The position numbers were made by a program, and so were the translations under genes. From assembly GCA_045616505.1 (NCBI GenBank), contig JAZLGV010000122.1, positions 1 through 35,318 of the forward strand: a stretch of 35,318 bases of DNA. Reading direction: 5' to 3'. This DNA is from JAKSUT01 sp045616505 (GTDB taxonomy: Bacteria; Cyanobacteriota; Vampirovibrionia; Gastranaerophilales; Gastranaerophilaceae). Under the pieces are notes generated by a model, which was given only the letters and a program-made list of their open reading frames with translations, was not told the origin of the DNA and ran no database searches. Of the stretch, positions 8,576 to 15,961 are shown in pieces (within the stretch, counting starts at the first letter, position 1; each line of letters opens with the position of its first letter).

Positions 8576-8599
8576 ATTAAAAACAAAGAGTAAATAAGT

Positions 8600-10156
8600 A
8601 TGGTTTCAAAAGTAATAACAGCAACAGCAATAGGTTTAGAAGCATATAAAATTGATGTAGAAGTCGATTTTATAAATTCTTTGCCAAACATTTGCATAGT
8701 TGGACTTCCTGATACAGCAGTTACAGAATCAAGAGAAAGAGTTCGTTCAGCAGTCAAAAATTCAGGTTTTTCTGTTCCTGCAAAACGAATAGTAATAAAT
8801 CTTGCACCAGCAGAAATCAAAAAAGAAGGCGCAAATTTTGATTTAGCAATTGCGATTGGAATACTTGTTCAATCAGAAGTTATAGAACAAGAAAAAATCA
8901 AAGATTTTGGTTTTATTGGCGAATTATCTCTTGATGGAACACTAAGACCAGTAAATGGCGTTTTACCATTAGTTTTAGGTCTAAAAAACATCGGAGTTAA
9001 ATCTGTAATTGTTCCAAAAGAAAACGCAAAAGAAGCAGCATTAGTAAACGGCATAAACGTATATGAAGCATCTAGTTTGGTAGAAGTTGCAAATTCTTTT
9101 GCTGGTGTTGATGGAGAAAAACTTAACAAAGTAGAAGTTTCAATTCAAGAATTTTTAAACAAATCAGAAAACGAAGAACTTGAATTTGATTTCAAATATG
9201 TAAAAGGACAAACAAAAGCTAAAAAAGCATTAGAAATAGCAGCAGCAGGCGGACATAACGTCCTTATGTCTGGTTCTCCAGGTTCAGGTAAAACAATGAT
9301 GGCAAAATGTTTCGCATCAATTTTACCTCCATTAGAAATAGAAGAAGCATTAGAACTTACAAAAATTTATAGCATAAGTGGAATACTACCGGCAAATAGT
9401 CCACTAATCACAAAAAGACCATTCAGAACTGTTCACCATTCTGCATCAGCTGTTGGTATTATTGGTGGCGGAACAAACCCTAAACCAGGGGAAATAACAC
9501 TTGCACACAGAGGAGTGTTATTTTTAGATGAAATGGTTGAATTTCCTAGAAACATTTTAGAAACAATGCGTCAGCCGTTAGAAGATGGTAACGTAAACAT
9601 TTCAAGAGCGCAGGCATCTATTCGTTTTCCTGCAAAATTTATGTTACTTGGAGCAATGAACCCTTGCCCTTGCGGATATTTAGGAGATTCACAAAAAAAT
9701 TGTACTTGTAGCGAATATCAAATTCAAAGATACAGAGCAAGATTATCTGGTCCATTATTAGATAGAATAGATTTGCAAATTGAAGTTCCAAGACTTTCTC
9801 CTGAAGAATTATTAAACATGCAAACAGATGGAGAAAGTTCAAAAGAAATTAGAAAAAGAGTTGTAGCAGCAAGAAATATACAACTAAAAAGATACGAAAA
9901 CGAAAACATTTTAACAAATTCTGAACTAACATCATCATTAATAAAAAAATATTGCAAAGTTGATGAAGACTCAGAAAAAATGCTAAAAACTGCGGCAATA
10001 AAATTTGATTTATCAGGAAGAAGTTACGACAGAGTCTTGAAACTAGCAAGAACAATTGCCGATTTAGATGGAAGCGAAAATATATCGAAAACACATATTG
10101 CACAAGCATTACAATATAGAACACTCATCAATTCTGAAGAAACTTTTTGTAAGTAA
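8600..10156 (+). CDS. comM: YifB/ComM family Mg-chelatase-like AAA+ ATPase
   Basis: A 518-residue protein of the YifB/ComM family. Family knowledge: ComM is a hexameric helicase that promotes branch migration of incoming single-stranded DNA during natural transformation. The N-terminal domain (about residues 1-170) includes the IVGLPDTAVTESRERV and NLAPAEIKKEGANFDLAIA segments; the AAA+ core carries Walker A GSPGSGKT near residue 224, Walker B VLFLDEM near residue 308 and the cysteine cluster MNPCPCGYLGD...CTC near residue 351; the C-terminal lid domain follows. Length is normal. It is divergent from the GT9 gene. The phage cassette begins 160 bases downstream on the same strand, notable because ComM is a known recipient factor for the Rhodobacter gene transfer agent. 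Confidence 0.93.
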   Translation: MVSKVITATAIGLEAYKIDVEVDFINSLPNICIVGLPDTAVTESRERVRSAVKNSGFSVPAKRIVINLAPAEIKKEGANFDLAIAIGILVQSEVIEQEKIKDFGFIGELSLDGTLRPVNGVLPLVLGLKNIGVKSVIVPKENAKEAALVNGINVYEASSLVEVANSFAGVDGEKLNKVEVSIQEFLNKSENEELEFDFKYVKGQTKAKKALEIAAAGGHNVLMSGSPGSGKTMMAKCFASILPPLEIEEALELTKIYSISGILPANSPLITKRPFRTVHHSASAVGIIGGGTNPKPGEITLAHRGVLFLDEMVEFPRNILETMRQPLEDGNVNISRAQASIRFPAKFMLLGAMNPCPCGYLGDSQKNCTCSEYQIQRYRARLSGPLLDRIDLQIEVPRLSPEELLNMQTDGESSKEIRKRVVAARNIQLKRYENENILTNSELTSSLIKKYCKVDEDSEKMLKTAAIKFDLSGRSYDRVLKLARTIADLDGSENISKTHIAQALQYRTLINSEETFCK

Positions 10157-10158
10157 AA

Positions 10159-10208
10159 ATACTTACGTATTTTTATGTAAGTATAACTTCGGACTTTTTT
10201 ATTTTTTT
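10159..10208 (+). terminator. Probable comM terminator
   Basis: An 8-bp stem ATACTTAC/GTAAGTAT (10159-10166 with 10177-10184) follows the comM stop by 2 bases. A T-rich tract lies at 10195-10208, separated by about ten bases, so termination strength is uncertain. Confidence 0.5.
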
Positions 10209-10249
10209 AAAACAACTATACTGAAAATGTGGATGGGAAATTTCACAAG

Positions 10250-10298
10250 ATTTTAGTTAAGACTCACGCCCTTTGATGGCAAAGTTGTTTACTAAAAT
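10250..10298 (+). promoter_or_regulatory. Nested hairpin in the leader of the first phage-cassette gene
   Basis: Outer arms ATTTTAGT (10250-10257) and ACTAAAAT (10291-10298) enclose an inner hairpin CTTTG-ATGG-CAAAG (10271-10284). The element ends 17 bases before the ATG at 10316. It may be a 5' UTR control element. It does not match a riboswitch class I can name. Confidence 0.4.
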
Positions 10299-10315
10299 TA
10301 GGGGATAGGAATAGT

Positions 10316-10687
10316 ATGGGTTATATTCATTGTTGCTCTGGATATCGCATATCAAAAAGTTATGCGATACAACCAGAAAACGGTTATGCGTATGCGCAAA
10401 TTGATTTTTTAGAAGAATGTCCTGTATGTGGGCATTGTGTAGTACAAATCACTAGAATAGATGACAAAAACAATATTTCAATTTGCAGAAAAACAAATCT
10501 AAAAGCGAAAGCATTATACGAAAAATTAAAAACCAAAATTATATATGAAAAAGATAAAGAAAACTACTGCACAAACAGAAAATCTAACTTTTATCTTTAT
10601 TACAACGAATTTGGAAAAAAGAAAAAATGTTACTCAAATTTAAGCACTATGAAATTAGGATTATTTGAAAACAAAAATTTAGAATAA
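10316..10687 (+). CDS. Hypothetical Cys-rich protein at the left end of the phage cassette
   Basis: I do not recognise this 123-residue protein. It begins MGYIHCCSGYRI and has a CPVCGHC cluster near residue 36, then isolated cysteines near residues 60, 83 and 102, so a small zinc-binding fold is possible. The C-terminal half is lysine- and tyrosine-rich. It has an AGGA ribosome site 7 bases before the ATG, a structured leader and its own strong terminator at 10719, so it is a single-gene transcription unit between comM and the cassette regulator. Whether it belongs to the phage cassette or is a host gene cannot be settled here; position and size suggest the cassette. Confidence 0.6.
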   Translation: MGYIHCCSGYRISKSYAIQPENGYAYAQIDFLEECPVCGHCVVQITRIDDKNNISICRKTNLKAKALYEKLKTKIIYEKDKENYCTNRKSNFYLYYNEFGKKKKCYSNLSTMKLGLFENKNLE

Positions 10688-10718
10688 ATGTCCATTAAAT
10701 TATCTTACTCTTTTATGT

Positions 10719-10748
10719 GAGGGAGCATTGCGTTCCCTCTCTTTTTTT
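10719..10748 (+). terminator. Intrinsic terminator after the Cys-rich gene
   Basis: An 8-bp GC-rich stem (10719-10726 with 10732-10739, one G-U pair) with a 5-base loop is followed by seven T residues at 10742-10748. It separates the Cys-rich gene from the HTH gene. Confidence 0.88.
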
Positions 10749-10829
10749 AAAATGAAAATACATTAGATAAAAAAACAAAATAATTTAATACAATATAAGA
10801 GTAGCATAGAAATGAAGTGTAAATAGTTG

Positions 10830-11027
10830 ATGAAAAAATTATCAAATAGAGAATTAGAAATTCTTGATTTAATTAGTGATGGACTTTCTGATAAAGAAAT
10901 AGCATACGAATTAAAAATTTCAAAAAGAACAGTTCAAACTCACGTATCAAGATTAGTCATAAAATTAGAAGCAAGAAACAGAGCAAATGCAGTTGCCAAT
11001 TATTTAAGAAACGTTTATTTATCATGA
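10830..11027 (+). CDS. Stand-alone LuxR-type (GerE) helix-turn-helix regulator
   Basis: A 65-residue protein that is essentially one GerE/LuxR DNA-binding domain. LSNRELEILDLISDGLSDKEIA opens it, and the recognition helix ISKRTVQTHVSRLVIKL follows. No receiver or sensor domain is attached. The start is ATG at 10830, with the preceding TTG also in frame and a weak ribosome site. It heads the cassette and lies directly before the endolysin, so it is the obvious candidate for controlling the cassette. Its stop is TGA at 11025-11027, the only TGA stop in the window, and the frame continues without interruption into the amidase. A 236-residue fusion would result if UGA were read as Trp. The amidase's own ribosome site argues for two genes. 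Confidence 0.8.
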   Translation: MKKLSNRELEILDLISDGLSDKEIAYELKISKRTVQTHVSRLVIKLEARNRANAVANYLRNVYLS

Positions 11028-11045
11028 TTGGCATCGGAGGATAAA

Positions 11046-11537
11046 ATGAAAAGAATAATATTACATTGGACAGCTGGAACAGGTGTCCCTACTTCGTATG
11101 AAAAAGAACATTATCATTATTTAATTGACCACAAAGGTCAAATTCATTCAGGTAAATTTAAACCAGAAGCAAACTTAAACTGCAAAACTGGAAAATATGC
11201 ACCTCACACAGGAGGAGGAAACACAGGGTCTATCGGAGTTTCATTTTGCGGAATGATGGGTTTCAAAAACAAAAATTCAGTAGGAAACTTTCCTATTAAC
11301 AGAATACAATTTGAAGCAGGAATGAAATTCTGTGCCGAACTTGCACAAAAATACAATATTAAAATCACCAAAGACACAATATTAACTCACTATGAATTTG
11401 GTCAAAAAAACAAAAACACAACAAGCTACGGAAAAATAGACATTATATTTATTCCTCCATACCCTTGGATATCTCAATCAGATGCAGGGGATTTTATCCG
11501 TTCAAAAGTACGTTGGTATCTTTGTAATTTAGATTAG
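11046..11537 (+). CDS. Phage endolysin, N-acetylmuramoyl-L-alanine amidase (Amidase_2)
   Basis: A 163-residue amidase of the T7 lysozyme/PGRP-like fold that would cleave the muramoyl-L-Ala bond for lysis or particle release. Zinc-site segments are MKRIILHWTAGTG (His7), the APHTGGGNTGSIGVSF motif near residue 51, and ILTHYEFG near residue 115, followed by GKIDIIF. The DAGDFIRSKV tail resembles phage amidases. There is no signal peptide, so a holin would be needed. The start at 11046 is chosen for the GGAGG five bases upstream; an in-frame TTG at 11028 would extend it but lacks a ribosome site. It lies between the regulator and the gp10-like gene. Confidence 0.85.
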   Translation: MKRIILHWTAGTGVPTSYEKEHYHYLIDHKGQIHSGKFKPEANLNCKTGKYAPHTGGGNTGSIGVSFCGMMGFKNKNSVGNFPINRIQFEAGMKFCAELAQKYNIKITKDTILTHYEFGQKNKNTTSYGKIDIIFIPPYPWISQSDAGDFIRSKVRWYLCNLD

Positions 11538-11546
11538 AGGTTTAAA

Positions 11547-13058
11547 ATGCAAACATTTTTTTACAACCTTTCTGGAGGAATAAACACTTCGGAAAGTAAA
11601 ATTTCACTTGGCTTAAACACAAAAAGATTATACTGGGCAAACGCAGAAAATATCGAAACATTACAAAACAATGGAATTATAAGACAAAAAGGAAATACAC
11701 TTTTAACCAAACTTCAAGATGATGAAAATATAATTTCTATACATAAAATGCCTGATGAAAAATCTAATATTTTAATCGCAACAACCCTTGGGAACTTATA
11801 CATTTATAATGTAAATACAAATTCATACCAAACAATAGATAAAGAAATATCAGGAACATCAAAATTAAATATTATTGATTTTTTAGATGGTGTTGTTGTT
11901 GGAAGTAAAGAAGATTCTCCATTTTATATAAATAACGACTACAATTTTCAAGTAGAAGATTGTAATTTTACAGATAACAAAAACAATTGTTCAGATATTT
12001 TTTGCTCTTATGCTGGCAGATTATGGATTGCAAGTGGTTCGACATTATATTTTTCTGCACTTGGGAAATACGATGATTTTTCAACAGCTGGAGACGCAGG
12101 ATATATAAATAATTTTCATGCAGATATGTACCCTATAACAGCACTAGCTATTTATAAAGAATATCTTGCAATATACAAAGAAAATTCAGTATATCTTTTA
12201 TCTGGAACAAACGAAACAAATTTCAAAATAACACCATTTGCAAACAAAGGAACATTTTCGCCAACATCTGTTGTCAATGCCAATAATAAACAATATTTTA
12301 TTAGCCAAGGAATTTACACTCTTGAACAAGCAGGTTTACTAAGTCAAATTCAGGTTGGTTCAGAAATTTCAACAAACATAAAATCAGAATTTGATAAATT
12401 TGACAATACAAGATTGGAAGATGCTATCGCCTTAAACTATGACAGCAAAAATCAAATTTGGTTTTTCATTCCATACAAAAACGACAATTATTTTCATACA
12501 ATTTGGATATACGATTACTTATTAAACGCTTGGTATAAAAGAGTTTTACCACAAGACATAACAACAGCAACAATTATCAACGAAAAAATTTATACCGCAG
12601 ATAAATTAGGAAACATATATTTAGAAGATTTTGGAGCTACTTTCAACGGAGAACCAATTAATTTTATATGGAAATCCCCTTTTATAGCAGCTGGAACAAC
12701 AAATATCAGAAAAACAATTGAAGAATTTTATTTTGTACTTGATGAAAATTACGACAACAATTTTAACTTCGCCGTGTACAAAGATTATGACGACACAAAT
12801 AAAAGTGATGAAGACAATGTTTATTCATCAAATTTTGAAAATCTTATCTGGGCATCTGACGATGATTATTCAACTAGAAATTGCAATTGGGATTGCGAAG
12901 AAAAATATTCACAATGGTCAATCGGCTCAGAAACAATATACAAAGCTGAAATTTCCGAAGCAAATTATTCAGTTCAACTTTGCGTATCGGGAGACAATTT
13001 AGAAAACTCAGTAGCAATAGTCGGATTAGAATTCAAAGAAATTTATTTAGACGAATAA
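11547..13058 (+). CDS. Probable tail/packaged-DNA stabilisation protein (P22 gp10-like)
   Basis: A 503-residue protein, rich in beta structure, opening with FFYNLSGGINTSESK and followed by repeated short strands such as ILIATTLGNLYIYN, GRLWIASGSTLYFSALG and YLAIYKENSVYLLSG. This pattern resembles the beta-propeller tail hub and DNA stabilisation proteins of short-tailed phages (P22 gp10 type), which plug the connector after packaging. It starts at ATG 11547 with AGAGG upstream and is followed by the coat gene after 60 bases. Assignment rests on pattern, length and context rather than catalytic motifs; a receptor-binding role is the main alternative. Confidence 0.6.
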   Translation: MQTFFYNLSGGINTSESKISLGLNTKRLYWANAENIETLQNNGIIRQKGNTLLTKLQDDENIISIHKMPDEKSNILIATTLGNLYIYNVNTNSYQTIDKEISGTSKLNIIDFLDGVVVGSKEDSPFYINNDYNFQVEDCNFTDNKNNCSDIFCSYAGRLWIASGSTLYFSALGKYDDFSTAGDAGYINNFHADMYPITALAIYKEYLAIYKENSVYLLSGTNETNFKITPFANKGTFSPTSVVNANNKQYFISQGIYTLEQAGLLSQIQVGSEISTNIKSEFDKFDNTRLEDAIALNYDSKNQIWFFIPYKNDNYFHTIWIYDYLLNAWYKRVLPQDITTATIINEKIYTADKLGNIYLEDFGATFNGEPINFIWKSPFIAAGTTNIRKTIEEFYFVLDENYDNNFNFAVYKDYDDTNKSDEDNVYSSNFENLIWASDDDYSTRNCNWDCEEKYSQWSIGSETIYKAEISEANYSVQLCVSGDNLENSVAIVGLEFKEIYLDE

Positions 13059-13070
13059 AGTATCAGTTTA

Positions 13071-13088
13071 AGACTTTTAAAAAAGTCT
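13071..13088 (+). promoter_or_regulatory. Hairpin in the coat-gene leader
   Basis: A 7-bp stem (13071-13077 with 13082-13088) lies 30 bases before the coat start, with no U-tract after it. It may stabilise or process the abundant coat mRNA. Confidence 0.4.
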
Positions 13089-13118
13089 GATTTATGTAAA
13101 AAAGAAAGGAATAAAATT

Positions 13119-13967
13119 ATGACAGAAAATTATGCCGCTTTCATTCCAGAAGTATGGAGTCAAAAACTAAACGGAATGTTAAGAAAAAACTGCGTTATGC
13201 TTCAATGCGTAAACAGAAATTATGAAGGGGAAATTAAAAACCAAGGCGATACAGTAAAAATTATCACTCCAGCAAGTGTTTCTGTATCAACAGTTTCAAG
13301 TTCAGCAATCACTTACAATGAATTAACACCTACTGAAAAAGATTTGGTTATTGACCAAAAGAAATTCTTTGCATTTAAAATTAACGATATTGCACAAGCA
13401 CAAGCTAATCAAAACATAATGGAAGCTCATTTACAAAATGCTAAAAATGCAATTGAAGAAGTACAAGATTCATATCTTTTAAGCTTACACACAAATGTTG
13501 ATTCAGGAAACATCATTGGTGGCACAACACCTGTTGAACTTGACAAATCAACAATTTATTCTAACTTTGTAAATCTTGCATTAAAATTAAAAAATGCAAA
13601 TGCTCTAACAGATAACCAAAAACCTTGGGTAGTTATTAACCCTACAATTGAATCATATTTATTACAAAGTTCAGAATTTATTTCTGCATATAACGTAGCA
13701 GATGAAACATTAAGAGAAGGTGCTATCGGAAGAATTGCAGGTATGGATGTTCTTGTAAGTACAAACTTAACTGCTGTTGATGGAAACTATTATGTTATGG
13801 CTGGTACAAACGAAGCTATTACATTTGCTTCACAACTAACAAAAATCGAAACATTAAGAGATAAAGATAGCTTTGCAGATTTAGTTAGAGGTTTATATTT
13901 ATACGGTGCAAAAACTATTAAACCTACTGCATTAGCAAAAATCGTATTCGAAGAACCTGAAGCATAA
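13119..13967 (+). CDS. Major capsid protein (HK97 fold, P22-coat-like)
   Basis: A 282-residue protein that opens with NYAAFIPEVWSQKLNGMLRKN, the usual start of P22-coat-like capsid proteins. A GDTVKIITPA segment (E-loop region), a long helical spine at about residues 85-120, PWVVINPTIESYLLQ, and a C-terminal AITFASQLTKIE strand with YGAKTIKP follow. It would form the procapsid shell around the scaffold. It is shorter than P22 coat (430 residues) and lacks an obvious inserted telokin-like domain. A good AAAGGA ribosome site precedes it, a leader hairpin lies upstream and a 13-bp hairpin downstream, consistent with a separately tuned, highly expressed gene. Confidence 0.85.
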   Translation: MTENYAAFIPEVWSQKLNGMLRKNCVMLQCVNRNYEGEIKNQGDTVKIITPASVSVSTVSSSAITYNELTPTEKDLVIDQKKFFAFKINDIAQAQANQNIMEAHLQNAKNAIEEVQDSYLLSLHTNVDSGNIIGGTTPVELDKSTIYSNFVNLALKLKNANALTDNQKPWVVINPTIESYLLQSSEFISAYNVADETLREGAIGRIAGMDVLVSTNLTAVDGNYYVMAGTNEAITFASQLTKIETLRDKDSFADLVRGLYLYGAKTIKPTALAKIVFEEPEA

Positions 13968-13992
13968 TTTTGCTTTTGGGGATTATCATATA

Positions 13993-14021
13993 AAGGCACA
14001 AGTTTTTTAAACTTGTGCCTT
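13993..14021 (+). terminator. Strong hairpin after the coat gene, probable partial terminator
   Basis: A 13-bp perfect stem (13993-14005 with 14009-14021) has a 3-base loop. The following T-tract is weak (TTCTTCT), so it may attenuate downstream transcription or protect the coat mRNA 3' end. Confidence 0.65.
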
Positions 14022-14044
14022 CTTCTAAAATGAAAGGTAAAAAC

Positions 14045-14290
14045 ATGTTTAAAAATATAAAAGAAAATATAAAAGATTTAGCGTATTCAGCTGTTTTGAT
14101 GGCTGAAGACACACTATCAACAGAAATTGGAAAAGTAAAAAAAGTTGCAGCAATTGATTATGTTGTATCTATGTTGCCCGTTCCTAGTGTTTTCAAATCA
14201 ATAATAAAACTTTTACTAAACAAATTTATTGATGAAGCCATTGAACAAGCTGTTGAATTTATGAAATCAGAAAAAATTGGAGAAATATAA
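14045..14290 (+). CDS. Small protein resembling the C-terminal part of LLH-family holins
   Basis: An 81-residue protein. The segment AYSAVLMAEDTLSTEIGKVKKVAAIDYVVSML resembles the A-V-x-x-A-E...K-x-x-Y-V pattern of LLH/phage_holin_6_1 proteins, and the end IDEAIEQAVEFMKS also fits. The usual N-terminal membrane helix is absent, although PVPSVFKSIIKLLLNKFI is moderately amphipathic. The start is ATG 14045 with AAAGG upstream; an in-frame ATG at 14030 would overlap the coat-end hairpin. It precedes the scaffold-like gene by 3 bases. It may act with the small membrane protein at 20845 in export of the endolysin, or be an unrelated head protein. Confidence 0.45.
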   Translation: MFKNIKENIKDLAYSAVLMAEDTLSTEIGKVKKVAAIDYVVSMLPVPSVFKSIIKLLLNKFIDEAIEQAVEFMKSEKIGEI

Positions 14291-14293
14291 ATT

Positions 14294-15091
14294 ATGGATT
14301 TTTCAAACGAAGAACTAACAGAAAACAATTCTGATAAAACTACCGATAATACTTTTGAAGAAACAAAAAATGAAGTTTCAAATAATGAAGATTTAAAAAA
14401 TGATGAAATTCAAAATACAAGAAACCAAGAAGAAAAGGAAGAATTAAACAATGAAATTTTAAAACAAATGGATATCATTCCTCCTATTCAAACAACTGAA
14501 AAACTCACAAAATCTTCTAATGAAATAACAAATAAACTTGAACAAAGAATGGTTTCTGACGTAGAAAAAATACACAAACTACAACAATTAGGTTTTATCG
14601 ATTCTGCACAAGAGCAAAATTTAAAAAAATTAATACTTAAAGAAGCATTTGATAAGTTAGTAGAGCAGGAAAAAATAAAAGTTAATTCAGCACAAAAAAT
14701 TAAAGAAGAAAAAGATTTAATTTTTTCTAATTTTAGAAACCAAAATCCAAATTTCTTTGCATCAAGCGGAAGAAAGAAACTTCTAAATTATTTGCAAGAA
14801 GATGGAATTTCATTACGTTCAGAAGACCTAAATAAAATTTCTGAAATAGTAAGAATACTTGAAAAAACTGCAATAGAAGATTATTTAAAAAAAGCAGTTC
14901 ACGAGAAAAACTTAAATTTGTCAAACGAAAATGCAAAGAAAAAACTGTCTGCAAATGCTCAAAACAGTTCAAGTAGCATCAATCTTTCGCAAACATTTTC
15001 TCGTGAACAAATCGGTAGAATGACCTGCTCAGAATTTGCAAAAAATGAAAAAAGTATTATGGAACAACTTAGAAAAGGTCTTATTAAATAG
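14294..15091 (+). CDS. Probable capsid scaffolding protein
   Basis: A 265-residue acidic, coiled-coil protein with no cofactor motif. Residues 1-60 are rich in Glu, Asn and Asp and probably disordered. Long charged helices follow, and the C-terminus has FSREQIGRMTCSEFAKNEKSI and ends in a basic RKGLIK. Such charged helical proteins with a basic C-terminal coat-binding end are typical of phage scaffolds, and the R-E-Q-I-x-x-M-x-x-x-E-F-x-K-x-E-x-x-I pattern recurs in phage head-assembly proteins. Position between coat and adaptor genes supports this. The ribosome site (GGAGA) lies inside the preceding gene. A minor virion protein is the alternative. Confidence 0.55.
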   Translation: MDFSNEELTENNSDKTTDNTFEETKNEVSNNEDLKNDEIQNTRNQEEKEELNNEILKQMDIIPPIQTTEKLTKSSNEITNKLEQRMVSDVEKIHKLQQLGFIDSAQEQNLKKLILKEAFDKLVEQEKIKVNSAQKIKEEKDLIFSNFRNQNPNFFASSGRKKLLNYLQEDGISLRSEDLNKISEIVRILEKTAIEDYLKKAVHEKNLNLSNENAKKKLSANAQNSSSSINLSQTFSREQIGRMTCSEFAKNEKSIMEQLRKGLIK

Positions 15092-15103
15092 GAAGGAAAT
15101 CCA

Positions 15104-15742
15104 ATGAATTACTTTGAACTTATAAATAAATGTTTGATTGAATTAAACTACAAAACTTGCGAAAACTTTTCGGAATTTACAAAAAATGACCATAAAAAAA
15201 TCAAAAACATTTTAAATATTATAAATTCTGAAATATGCAGTTTCGACAATTGGAATTTTCTATTAAAAAAACAAGAAATCGAGTTACCAAGAAACACAGC
15301 AGAAATAGAAAACACAATAGAAGGACGTATTCATTCTTTGTTTATAGACAAACAAAAATACGAATATTATCCCGATTTTGAAAAATTTTTCTTAAATAAC
15401 GAGTTATCAAACACATACTCTGTATTTAATGACAAAATTCTTTTCCCTATGTTTCAAGAAAACAAAAACATAGAAATCATCTATTATTCAAATAATTTTG
15501 TAAAAGATAAAGACAATAACGATAAGAAAAAACTGGAATATGAAGATGATTACTCAATCATACCTGAACCATTTGTCGAACCAATATTGATATATGGAAC
15601 TTGCATGAGATTAAAAGGCAATACGGAATATAGCAAATTTTCATATTGGTACAATATGTACAAAGAAGCTCTTTCCACATTACGTGCAAAAACTGAAACA
15701 AATGCACTATCTACACCTTCAATAATAACGAAAAGAATCTAA
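15104..15742 (+). CDS. Probable head-to-tail adaptor (P22 gp4-like tail accessory protein)
   Basis: A 212-residue protein opening with NYFELINKCLIELNYKTCENF, like tail accessory/adaptor proteins of short-tailed phages. An N-terminal helical domain contains IKNILNIINSEICSFDNWNFL, a central beta region follows (IEGRIHSLFIDKQKYEYYP, NIEIIYYSNNF), and a C-terminal helical domain includes EPFVEPILIYGTCMRLKG and the YWYNMYKEALSTLRA helix. Such adaptors bind beneath the portal ring. The AGGAAGGAAATCC ribosome site is strong. A 219-base gap with a structured RNA candidate separates it from the small terminase gene. Confidence 0.6.
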   Translation: MNYFELINKCLIELNYKTCENFSEFTKNDHKKIKNILNIINSEICSFDNWNFLLKKQEIELPRNTAEIENTIEGRIHSLFIDKQKYEYYPDFEKFFLNNELSNTYSVFNDKILFPMFQENKNIEIIYYSNNFVKDKDNNDKKKLEYEDDYSIIPEPFVEPILIYGTCMRLKGNTEYSKFSYWYNMYKEALSTLRAKTETNALSTPSIITKRI

Positions 15743-15769
15743 TCTTTTTGAGTAAAAATCAAAATGAAA

Positions 15770-15874
15770 AACAGGGAGTCGGGAGTTTATAACTAAAAAA
15801 CGAATATGCTAAATAAAAGGAAATATAAAAACATATCCTGAGATTTTTTAGTTATTCATTCTTTTCCCCCTGTT
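15770..15874 (+). ncRNA. Candidate structured RNA upstream of the small terminase gene
   Basis: Outer arms AACAGGG/CCCTGTT (15770-15776, 15868-15874) and perfect 12-bp inner arms (15789-15800, 15844-15855) are separated by equal 12-base segments. Those segments also pair in part through several G-U pairs (15781-15786 with 15858-15863). The G-U pairs work only in plus-strand RNA, suggesting RNA function. The 43-base loop can form a small AGG-AUAU/AUAU-CCU hairpin. It lies in the 15743-15961 gap, which otherwise holds only AT-rich sequence with a possible -10 (TATACT) near 15914. It could be a leader, small RNA or packaging signal. Confidence 0.5.
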
Positions 15875-15961
15875 AAGATTTTACACTAGCCGAAATATAA
15901 ATAGCATGTTTATTATACTATTTTTTTTCAAAAAACACAAACAAATGATAAGAAATGTAAA

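Noticed and set aside
10225..10300. A known riboswitch (cobalamin, c-di-GMP or preQ1) in the leader at 10250
   Set aside because: Short matches such as GGCAAAG are present, but the conserved cores of those classes are not.
10827..11537. HTH and amidase as one fused gene
   Set aside because: It needs UGA to be read as Trp, and the GGAGG five bases before the amidase ATG supports an independent start. Kept as two genes, with the fusion noted as a test of the UGA idea.
15743..15961. A diversity-generating retroelement or a small extra gene in the gap before terS
   Set aside because: There is no reverse transcriptase or template/variable repeat in the window, and no convincing frame with a ribosome site in the gap.
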